Assembly: GCA_023415895.1 (NCBI GenBank)
Contig: JAEZJA010000248.1
Location: forward strand, 1-8,730
Source: Bacillota bacterium
GTDB lineage: Bacteria; Bacillota; Clostridia; Oscillospirales; Acutalibacteraceae
DNA: 8,730 bases
Reading direction: 5' to 3'
Shown here: positions 1 to 6,363 of the stretch, piece after piece
How the letters are laid out: each line of letters begins with the position of its first letter
Numbering within the stretch: the stretch's first letter is position 1
The notes under the pieces: generated by a model
Seen by the model: the letters and a program-made list of their open reading frames with translations, nothing else
Told to the model about the DNA's origin: nothing
Databases searched by the model: none
Position numbers and translations under genes: made by a program

Positions 1-2457
1 CCCCAAATGACTGCACAGATTGACCCGGTGGGTGCGCGCATTGAAGCTGTTGAACACCCCTGCAAAGATGAAGAGCGCGGAAAAGGCTGTCATAAAATAG
101 AGCGGATCATTCGCATAGCGGAAGAGCAGCTTGACGGACGGAGCTTTGAGAAACGCCATGCACAGCGCGATCGTGAAGGTGCCCATAAACAGAATCTGAT
201 GCAGCATATACCGGTTGAGCACATGCTCCTCCCGCCGCTTGGGGGGGTCGTGCATGTATTCCTCGAGCGGTGGCTCCCCTGCAAAGGCCAGACCTGCCAG
301 CGTATCCATAATGATGTTGATCCACAACATCTGAATGACCGTGACGGGGGTATCGATACCCACAAAGGGACCGATGATCGAAACGCCCACGGCGCACATA
401 TTCATTGTCAGCTGGAAGATGATAAATTTGCGGATACTCTTGAAAATCGTGCGTCCGTACAGAATGGCGCGGGCAATCGAGGCGATGTTGTCGTCCAGAA
501 TGACGATATCGCCCGCTTCCTTGGCCACCTCCGTACCCGAACCCATCGCAAAGCCGACATCCGCCTTTTTAAGGGCGGGCGCGTCGTTGATGCCGTCGCC
601 CGTCATACCGGCGACCAGCCCCATTTCCTGCGACAGGCGCACCAGACGGCTCTTGTCGGTGGGCAGGGCGCGCGCGACGACGCGAATGGAATGCAGCCGC
701 TGCTTGATCTCACTGTCACTGAGCTCGCCCAGCTCAGCGCTCGTCAGAATCTCATCCGGATGCCGCCCGGAGATCAGCCCGGCTTCCCTTGCGATGGAGG
801 CCGCTGTTTCGCGGTTGTCGCCCGTAATCAGAACGACCTGTACGCCGGCCTCTGTCACCTGACGTACGGCCGCACGCGCTTCGGGACGTATTTCATCGCG
901 GATGCCCACCAGCCCGATCAGTATCAGGCGGGAAAAGCCGCCGCTTTCGCTTACGGGAGTTTCGGAAACCGCCAGTGCCAGCACGCGTACGGCGTGGCTG
1001 GTCATTTCTCGCATCTTGTTTTCGAGGAACAGGCGGCTGGGCAGGGTGCATACCACCCCCCGCTCGTTGTAATAGCGGGTGCAATAGGGGAGCAGACGCT
1101 CGGGTGCTCCCTTGACCAAAATCAGACTGCGGTCGCCCTGCAGCCGGACAGAGGAAAACTTGCGGGCGCTGTCAAAGGCCACGACCTCAGTACGACTGAT
1201 CTTGCTGCGCAGCGTCAGGTTGGTGGGCAGCACAAATTCAAGCAACGCACGGTCGGTCGCATTGCCGCCCAGCGCTCGTCTGCCCGAGATGAGGCTGGCC
1301 GAGTTGTACACGCCCGACAGCTCGGTCAGCTCCCACAGCTCTTTTCTGCGCTTGAGCTCGGCCGCACTTTTGAATTCGGCGCCGTCGCCCGTGAGAAACC
1401 GGATAACCTCCAGCTTGCCGCGCGTCAGCGTCCCCGTCTTATCCGTAAAGAGAATGTTGAGACTGCCCGAGGTTTCGATGCCAACCAACTTTCGCACCAG
1501 CACATGATCCTTCAGCATGCGCCGCATATTGGAGGAGAGGACGACGGTGATCATCATGGGCAGCCCTTCGGGTACAGCGACCACCACGACCGTGATGGCC
1601 AATGTGAGCGCGTGCAGGATGTGCTCAAAAAAAGCCGCAGGCTGTGTGGCAAGCTGCTGGCCGATCAAAGCAACGTTGAAGTTGTTGCGCATGAGCAATG
1701 ACTGAAACAGGTCGGCAAACGCAACCACGGCGGCCGCAACATAACCGATACGGCTGAGTGTTTTGGCAAGGGAACCCAAGCGCACCTTGAGGGGGCTTTC
1801 CCGTGTTTCCTCCTGCACCTCGCCCGCCAGTCTGCCGTAAAAGGTGGCGTCTCCGACATGCTGAATGCACATGACGCCTTCACCCGAACAGACGACGCTG
1901 CCCCGGAAAAGGTGGCTGGGCGAGACAAAATCCTGGCTGTTGTCGAGAGGGTCGGGAACTTTGAGCGCTTCGTTGCTCTCTCCGTTGAGCGCCGACTGAT
2001 CGACCTTGAGGCTGCCTTCCACGAGAATGCCGTCGGCGGGAATACGCTCGCCTGCCTGCAGCAGGACGATATCGCCCGCCACAATGTCGGTAAGGGGAAT
2101 TTCGGTGACGATGCCGGCGCGGCGCACGCGACACTGGATGCGCTGCGCATCCTCCTGCAGCCGTTCAAACGCTGATTCGCTGCCATATTCCGACAGGGTG
2201 GATACAAAGGTGGCCAAAAAGATGGCAATCGCGATTCCCACCGATTCATACCAGTCAAAGTTTCGAAAGAGAAAGATGATGTTGATGGCCAGCGCGGCCA
2301 GTAATACCTTAATAATGGGATCGCCGAAGCTGTCCAGAAACTGATGGAAAAAGCCCCGGCGTTTTTTTTGTGTGAGTCGATTGGATCCGTTCTGCCGGCG
2401 GGATTGCTCAACCTGCAGGACGGACAACCCCTCGGAGTACGGAGCATACGGTATCAT
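1..2457 (-). CDS. Cation-transporting P-type ATPase, PMCA-like (PIIB) Ca2+ pump; 3' end cut by window edge
   Basis: Membrane ATPase that probably exports Ca2+ from the cytoplasm through an aspartyl-phosphate cycle. Reading 819 uninterrupted codons from ATG 2457, I see: TM1-TM2 (about 47-64 and 72-89), an actuator loop NGES (158-161, usually TGES), TM4 motif VAVPEGLP with PEGLP at 296-300, phosphorylation motif DKTGTLT with Asp339, nucleotide-binding KGAPE (449-453), and hinge TGDGINDAP with Asp621 and Asp625. In TM5, Ala689 sits where SERCA has site-I Glu771. TM6 reads NIIMD (Asn714, Met717, Asp718), as in plasma-membrane Ca2+ ATPases, so only the single PMCA-type site is expected. The visible part ends after TM8 (FNSFNAR); TM9, TM10 and the tail lie outside. 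An upstream in-frame ATG at 2463 is only 4 nt from GGAGG, so 2457 is preferred. It follows recG in the same direction by 93 bp. Family call is firm; the transported ion is inferred from the motifs. Confidence 0.93.
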   Translation of the reverse strand, partial: MIPYAPYSEGLSVLQVEQSRRQNGSNRLTQKKRRGFFHQFLDSFGDPIIKVLLAALAINIIFLFRNFDWYESVGIAIAIFLATFVSTLSEYGSESAFERLQEDAQRIQCRVRRAGIVTEIPLTDIVAGDIVLLQAGERIPADGILVEGSLKVDQSALNGESNEALKVPDPLDNSQDFVSPSHLFRGSVVCSGEGVMCIQHVGDATFYGRLAGEVQEETRESPLKVRLGSLAKTLSRIGYVAAAVVAFADLFQSLLMRNNFNVALIGQQLATQPAAFFEHILHALTLAITVVVVAVPEGLPMMITVVLSSNMRRMLKDHVLVRKLVGIETSGSLNILFTDKTGTLTRGKLEVIRFLTGDGAEFKSAAELKRRKELWELTELSGVYNSASLISGRRALGGNATDRALLEFVLPTNLTLRSKISRTEVVAFDSARKFSSVRLQGDRSLILVKGAPERLLPYCTRYYNERGVVCTLPSRLFLENKMREMTSHAVRVLALAVSETPVSESGGFSRLILIGLVGIRDEIRPEARAAVRQVTEAGVQVVLITGDNRETAASIAREAGLISGRHPDEILTSAELGELSDSEIKQRLHSIRVVARALPTDKSRLVRLSQEMGLVAGMTGDGINDAPALKKADVGFAMGSGTEVAKEAGDIVILDDNIASIARAILYGRTIFKSIRKFIIFQLTMNMCAVGVSIIGPFVGIDTPVTVIQMLWINIIMDTLAGLAFAGEPPLEEYMHDPPKRREEHVLNRYMLHQILFMGTFTIALCMAFLKAPSVKLLFRYANDPLYFMTAFSALFIFAGVFNSFNARTHRVNLCSHLG

Positions 2458-2463
2458 GCACAT

Positions 2464-2514
2464 CACCCCTCCGGAAAACATGTCTTGTACAAAACATTGT
2501 ATTCCGAAGGGGTG
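2464..2514 (-). promoter_or_regulatory. Long hairpin sequestering the ATPase Shine-Dalgarno
   Basis: An inverted repeat with 13-bp arms (2464-2476 and 2502-2514) encloses a second 7-bp stem (2480-2486 with 2491-2497) closed by a GUAC tetraloop. In the minus-strand RNA all 20 positions pair, two of them as G.U (2471/2507 and 2484/2493); on the plus strand these two are C.A mismatches. The 3' arm contains GGAGGGGUG, the ribosome binding site of the ATPase gene, so folding would block initiation. No U-run follows the stem on either strand, so it is not a normal intrinsic terminator. A regulatory role is inferred; the pairing is directly visible. Confidence 0.6.
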
Positions 2515-2550
2515 GACAATATGACGCAAAGAGGAGAAAGCACAGACGGG

Positions 2551-4602
2551 TTAGTTGAGCCCTTGTTCACCCACTTGGCTGAACAGGCGACGCACCTCCG
2601 CGGCAAGCCCCTGATGCTCGGGCTGGGAGAGGGAGGGATCGTCCGCCAACAGGGCACGCGCCGCATCTTGTGCCTCACGGAACAAAGGCATGTCGCCCAT
2701 TAAATCGGCAATGCGCAGTTCAGGCAGCCCGTGCTGGCGGCTGCCAAAAAAGTCACCCGGGCCGCGCAGCTTGAGATCCTCGTCCGCAATCTGAAACCCG
2801 TCGTTGGTGGAACACATGACCTTTAAGCGGCGCACTGCCTCTTCATTATGGGCGTCCGAAATCAGAATGCAGGTGGAGGCATACTGGCCGCGCCCCACTC
2901 GTCCGCGCAGCTGGTGCAGCTGCGCAAGGCCGAAGCGTTCGGCGTTTTCAATCACCATCAGCACGGCGTTAGGCACGTCGACGCCCACCTCGATGACGGT
3001 GGTGGACACCAGAATGGACAGCTCGTTGGCCGAAAAGGCGCGCATGACCTCGTCTTTTTCGGCTCCCTTCATGCGTCCGTGCAAAAGGCCGAGTGAATAG
3101 CCGCGGAAGGGGCCTTCAGATAGCTTTTGGGCATAGGCGGTGGCCGAAGCCAGATCGGATTCCTCCTCACCGTCCTCTACGAGGGGACACACGATATAAG
3201 CCTGACGGCCTTCGTCAATATGCTTTTTGATATAGCCATACGCCCGCTCGCGCTTGTCGCTGCTGATGGCAAAGGTCTGGATAGGGGTGCGCCCGGGAGG
3301 CAGCTCGTCGAGCACCGACACGTCCAGATCGCCGTAGACGATGAGGGCGAGCGTGCGGGGGATGGGTGTGGCCGACATGACAAGCAGGTGGGGGCTGTTG
3401 CCCTTGGCGGCCAGCTTGGCTCTCTGTGACACGCCGAAGCGATGCTGTTCGTCTGTGATGACCAAACCCAGCCGGGCAAATTCCACGCCGTCGGAAATCA
3501 GCGCATGGGTGCCGACCAGCAAGTCTAAGTTCCCAGACGCAAGTTCGCCGAGAACCTCGCGCTTTTGCGCCGCCGTCTGACTGCCGACCAACAGCCCCAC
3601 CCGCACGCCGCTGCCCCCCAGCAGGGAGGACAGCGAGCGGGCGTGCTGCTCCGCAAGAATTTCGGTTGGCGCCATCAGCGCCGCCTGATACCCGTTTTTG
3701 ATCACCGTGTAGGCAATACCTGCGGCGACAGCGGTTTTTCCGCTTCCCACGTCGCCCTGCAGCAGGCGGTTCATGGGATAATCACCCTGCATGTCGGTGA
3801 TGCATTCGGACAGCGCCCGCTGCTGCGCCCCCGTCAGCGTGAAGGGCAGCAGCGACAAATAACGGGGTGTATAATCGGTCTGCAATTGTGCCGCGTTTTC
3901 ACTGCGGGAGCGGCTTTTCAGACGCAGCAGCCCCAACTGTAGAATCAGCAGTTCTTCAAATACCAGCCGCCTGCGTGCAAGGCTGAGTGCGTCGTGGTCG
4001 GCTGGAAAATGGATATTTTGCAGCGCCGTACGCTGTGAGCAGAGGTCGTGCTGCTGCCGCAGCGCGGCGGGCAGAGGATCGGCTGGCGCTTCCTTGGCGG
4101 TCAGCTCCAGCGCTTTGGACACACACCCTTCGATCACGTGGGTGGACAGTGTCGCTGTCTGGCGATAGATGGGGCGGATACGCTGCCCTCCCTCGGCCAG
4201 CTCAATCAGGGGAGAGGCCATTTCGCGATGAGTGAAGTCGCCGCCCACCTGACCAAAAAAGAGGTACTCTTTTCCCGGCTGTATTTTTTCGGCGGCGTAT
4301 TTGTTGTTGAAGAGCGTGACCTTGAGCATCGTTTGACCGTCGCTGGCCACAAATTTGTAGAGGGTCATTCCCTTGCGGATGCGGTGCTCGGTCGGCGCAT
4401 GCAGCGGGGTAGCCTTGACGCAGCAGGCTTCGCCGAAGGGGGCTTCATCGATGGGGACAATGCGCGACCAATCCTCATAGTTTCGAGGATAATAGCGCAG
4501 CAGATCGCCCAGCGTTGCTACGCCCAGGCGCGCAAAAGCTAAGGCACGCCGCTCACCGACGCCTTTCAAATATTGAACCGGCATGTCCTGTTTTTCAGTC
4601 AA
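2551..4602 (-). CDS. recG: ATP-dependent DNA helicase RecG
   Basis: RecG is a monomeric superfamily 2 helicase that remodels stalled replication forks and branch-migrates Holliday junctions and R-loops. Numbered from TTG 4602 (683 residues) the order is: an N-terminal helix-hairpin segment with LKGVG, the wedge/OB domain, Walker A GDVGSGKT (283-290), DEQH box (384-387), motif III SATPIPRT (410-417), motif VI QLRGRVGRG (564-572), and the RecG-specific DLKLRGPGDFFGSRQHG (609-625). The frame is open up to ATG 4668, but a consensus extended -10 ends only 9 nt before that ATG, so it would be almost leaderless. TTG 4602 has GGGGG 9 nt upstream and gives a length near the usual B. subtilis-type RecG (about 680); ATG 4584 is another option. 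It is transcribed toward the ATPase gene, probably together with it. Identity is certain; only the start is open. Confidence 0.96.
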   Translation of the reverse strand: MTEKQDMPVQYLKGVGERRALAFARLGVATLGDLLRYYPRNYEDWSRIVPIDEAPFGEACCVKATPLHAPTEHRIRKGMTLYKFVASDGQTMLKVTLFNNKYAAEKIQPGKEYLFFGQVGGDFTHREMASPLIELAEGGQRIRPIYRQTATLSTHVIEGCVSKALELTAKEAPADPLPAALRQQHDLCSQRTALQNIHFPADHDALSLARRRLVFEELLILQLGLLRLKSRSRSENAAQLQTDYTPRYLSLLPFTLTGAQQRALSECITDMQGDYPMNRLLQGDVGSGKTAVAAGIAYTVIKNGYQAALMAPTEILAEQHARSLSSLLGGSGVRVGLLVGSQTAAQKREVLGELASGNLDLLVGTHALISDGVEFARLGLVITDEQHRFGVSQRAKLAAKGNSPHLLVMSATPIPRTLALIVYGDLDVSVLDELPPGRTPIQTFAISSDKRERAYGYIKKHIDEGRQAYIVCPLVEDGEEESDLASATAYAQKLSEGPFRGYSLGLLHGRMKGAEKDEVMRAFSANELSILVSTTVIEVGVDVPNAVLMVIENAERFGLAQLHQLRGRVGRGQYASTCILISDAHNEEAVRRLKVMCSTNDGFQIADEDLKLRGPGDFFGSRQHGLPELRIADLMGDMPLFREAQDAARALLADDPSLSQPEHQGLAAEVRRLFSQVGEQGLN

Positions 4603-4611
4603 GCGAACCAG

Positions 4612-4618
4612 CCCCCTT
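4612..4618 (-). promoter_or_regulatory. Putative recG ribosome binding site (AAGGGGG)
   Basis: On the minus strand AAGGGGG precedes TTG 4602 by 9 nt. None of the in-frame ATG codons (4668, 4644, 4584) has a comparable purine-rich site at normal spacing; the one before 4584 (CAGGAC) is too close. This decides for the TTG start, with moderate certainty. Confidence 0.45.
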
Positions 4619-4677
4619 GCAACCTGTCCTTGGTTTTGTTCCATTTGTTTGAAGCAATACAAAAGCATTCTTTCAAC

Positions 4678-4686
4678 AGTATACCA
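4678..4686 (-). promoter_or_regulatory. Extended -10 promoter for recG (TGGTATACT)
   Basis: The minus strand reads TGGTATACT: a TGn extension followed by a -10 with five of six consensus bases. No good -35 is seen 17 nt upstream, which is common for extended -10 promoters. Expected transcription start is near 4671, giving a leader of about 70 nt before TTG 4602. Confidence 0.5.
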
Positions 4687-4839
4687 TATTTGATGGGATT
4701 TCGCATCGTATCCACAGCAATATCCTTGTATCGGCTATTTGAATAGGTGTGCTAAATCTATGCAAAAATAACAAAAAACGCTGATGTATGAAAAATGTTA
4801 TATAAATGTAGTTGGAAAGAATTCATTGTTGTGGTAAAG

Positions 4840-4845
4840 TATACT
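4840..4845 (+). promoter_or_regulatory. -10 box TATACT upstream of the BtrH-like gene
   Basis: TATACT lies about 50 nt upstream of the proposed ATG at 4896 in an AT-rich segment. The hexamer 17 nt upstream (AAGAAT) is a poor -35, and TTGGAA at 4812 is too distant (22 nt). The site faces away from the recG promoter, so 4603-4895 is a divergent promoter region. I see no other gene, RNA or terminator in that interval. Confidence 0.35.
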
Positions 4846-4895
4846 TATAGCGTGTTCAAGATCATAAAAGTCGCATGGAAAAGAGAAGGAACATG

Positions 4896-5828
4896 ATGAA
4901 GAAGCTGACTGTCACATGGGACGGCATTCAGGATTCCACTGGGTATCTGCATTCTTTCGCTAAATGTTTATATGCAACGGTTAAATACAGCCCTTGGTCA
5001 GTCTACGCCGAGGACATTCTTGCGATATCCGGTTTTGCCTTTCGCATGTGGGTAGATGCGGAGCTTTGTCCCTCTTCTACAAGCAATTGGGATTGGAACA
5101 GCCTAAAACGTTGGGTGGAGCAGGCGGGCTTTACCTGTGCATATACCGAAGGTGGTTGGGCGCAAGAGAATGTGGAGACACTCAACCAAGCCATCGAGCA
5201 GATCACGACATCAATCGACAAGGGATTGCCCGCCATCGTGTGGTGTATTACCATTCCCGAGTGGGGTCTGATTACGGGATATGACGAGGTTATGAGAAAT
5301 TTTGACACCTTGGCTGCTTTCCATGGTAAGGGGACGCTTCCTTATGATCAATTGGGCAAAGGAGCAATCCCGATTCTGTCGGTCTTGACGATAACAGGCC
5401 ATACCAATATATCCTATGCAGACATGCTGAGGGTTACCTTGAATTCGGCCATCGCTCATCTGAAAGGCGAGGAGTACTGTGATAATCCTTCGGGGCTCAA
5501 CGCCTATTCTGCGTTGATTCAGCAGCTTGAGCCAGGGTACAATCCGGATTTATCCTGGAATCTGGAGTATTTGATAGGTACTTATGGCGCATTAAAATAT
5601 TACGCATGGAAGTATTTTGACAAAGAAGGCTTAACCGAACTCGCCAGATTGTATTTTAATATTCATCAGGCCTGGGTCGAGTCGTTCAAAATTAAGAAAC
5701 TAGAGGATACCAATAACGCTTTGGTTCGATCAAGGATAGTCTCTTTGCTCAGGTGTGCGTATAAAAAAGAAGCGATGGCTTTAAAAATCATGGAAATGAC
5801 GATGAGCGGTCTGCTTTCAGCCGTGTAG
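4896..5828 (+). CDS. Hypothetical protein resembling the BtrH N-terminal (papain-like fold) family
   Basis: Complete 310-residue soluble protein with no signal peptide or membrane segment. Residues 8-60 carry GYLHSFAKCLYATVKY and ISGFAFRMWVD; residues 110-130 read GLPAIVWCITIPEWGLITGYD. Spacing and pattern recall the BtrH_N family (butirosin acyltransferase BtrH and C39-like relatives). Such folds often carry Cys near the first motif and His in the second; here I see His19-Ser20 with Cys24, and Glu122-Trp123 where His might be expected, so catalysis is doubtful. The C-terminal 110 residues look all-helical. ATG 4896 is chosen because AGAAGGA (4884-4890) ends 5 nt before it; in-frame ATG 4875 and 4893 are less well placed. 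Codon use is clearly AT-richer than in recG or cwlD. It stands alone between divergent recG and pdaA, with a terminator 175 nt downstream. The gene is credible; the family assignment is from memory of motifs and tentative. Confidence 0.82.
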   Translation: MKKLTVTWDGIQDSTGYLHSFAKCLYATVKYSPWSVYAEDILAISGFAFRMWVDAELCPSSTSNWDWNSLKRWVEQAGFTCAYTEGGWAQENVETLNQAIEQITTSIDKGLPAIVWCITIPEWGLITGYDEVMRNFDTLAAFHGKGTLPYDQLGKGAIPILSVLTITGHTNISYADMLRVTLNSAIAHLKGEEYCDNPSGLNAYSALIQQLEPGYNPDLSWNLEYLIGTYGALKYYAWKYFDKEGLTELARLYFNIHQAWVESFKIKKLEDTNNALVRSRIVSLLRCAYKKEAMALKIMEMTMSGLLSAV

Positions 5829-6003
5829 GAGCTTGTACGCATATTGAGACAACCTTTTGGTTTGGAGGACATGAACAATACGGCGTTTATGAGGAAAAAC
5901 AGGCAAAAAAATTGCTTTTTGTATCCAATTCGACAAATATTCCTATAATTTGATAAAATTCTCTTGAATATACGACTCCAAATATGGCCGTTAGCAACAA
6001 AAT

Positions 6004-6036
6004 GAGGGGGCTCCTGTTTCACAGGGGCCTCTTTTT
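6004..6036 (+). terminator. Intrinsic terminator
   Basis: GGGGGCTCCTGT pairs with ACAGGGGCCTC around a UUC loop, giving about 13 bp with some G.U pairs, and TTTTT (6032-6036) follows directly. It lies 175 nt after the stop of the BtrH-like gene and separates that unit from pdaA. Confidence 0.8.
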
Positions 6037-6045
6037 CTGTGGCCA

Positions 6046-6171
6046 ATGAAAGAAGAGGCCTCTGCTCAACGTTTCGTTGTGCAAAAGCCCCTTTATATCC
6101 GTGGTGTCGATATCGACCAATATGCCAGCATCATTTACGGCGGATTCCGTTGGAGTCAAAGTTTTTTCTGA
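6046..6171 (+). other. Small ORF or gene remnant, 41 codons
   Basis: Reads MKEEASAQRF, then a stretch with PLYIRGVDIDQYASIIYGG, ending SQSFF and TGA at 6169. Codon third positions look protein-coding, but there is no Shine-Dalgarno and the ATG is only 10 nt after the terminator U-run. The stop is reached through a six-T run (6162-6167). With five Ts the frame would continue into ESVFSGNDQSEELLQILTH. This could be a decayed gene with a one-base insertion, or chance. Not recognised. Confidence 0.25.
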
Positions 6172-6230
6172 GAGCGTGTTCAGTGGGAATGATCAGAGTG
6201 AGGAACTGTTGCAAATTCTAACCCACTCTA

Positions 6231-6291
6231 GCATGGCAGCCCCTAGTTGTCAAGGGGTTCGTTTAGGGACGGGCTGTAGTGCATGCCATGC
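6231..6291 (+). promoter_or_regulatory. Self-complementary segment upstream of pdaA
   Basis: GCATGG (6231-6236) pairs with CCATGC (6286-6291), and the adjoining CAGCCC (6237-6242) pairs with GGGCTG (6271-6276). A competing hairpin AGCCCCT/AGGGGTT (6238-6244 with 6253-6259) uses the same left arm. No U-run follows. It could be a structured leader or operator. Direct evidence is only the complementarity. Confidence 0.25.
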
Positions 6292-6363
6292 GCTTTTATC
6301 CCATATAAATATAGCGAACAAGGTAGGAGCTGCTACAAATTTAACGGAACAGATGGTGATGCA

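Larger units (their letters stand above)
5829..6363 (+). other. AT-rich 535-bp intergenic region with terminator and possible remnants
   Basis: From the stop of the BtrH-like gene to pdaA. It contains a 25-codon ORF at 5871-5948 with GGAGG only 2 nt before its ATG (probably not translated efficiently), a perfect TATAAT at 5944-5949 without a recognisable -35, the terminator at 6004-6036, a 41-codon ORF at 6046-6171, a small hairpin (GCTCAACG/CGTTGTGC, 6064-6082), a 12-bp palindrome GTCGATATCGAC (6106-6117), and self-complementary sequence at 6231-6291 upstream of pdaA. I recognise no RNA family or transposase here. Confidence 0.5.

Noticed and set aside
7..1701. 564-codon plus-strand ORF
   Set aside because: It lies wholly antisense to the P-type ATPase, whose frame contains every family motif. 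Its translation is His/Gln/Arg-rich without recognisable domains, as expected for a shadow of GC-rich coding sequence.
2464..2514. Intrinsic terminator after recG
   Set aside because: The stem is strong but no T-run follows on either strand, and the 3' arm is the ATPase ribosome binding site.
5666..6046. 126-codon minus-strand ORF
   Set aside because: It is antisense to the end of the BtrH-like gene and to the terminator, with no ribosome binding site or family resemblance.
6106..6117. Perfect palindrome GTCGATATCGAC as an operator
   Set aside because: It is about 250 bp from pdaA and not next to any promoter I can see; a single 12-bp palindrome is not enough support.
4849..6182. Direct repeat AGCGTGTTCA at 4849 and 6173 as element ends
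   Set aside because: A 10-bp repeat is expected many times by chance in a window this size, and the flanks do not match.
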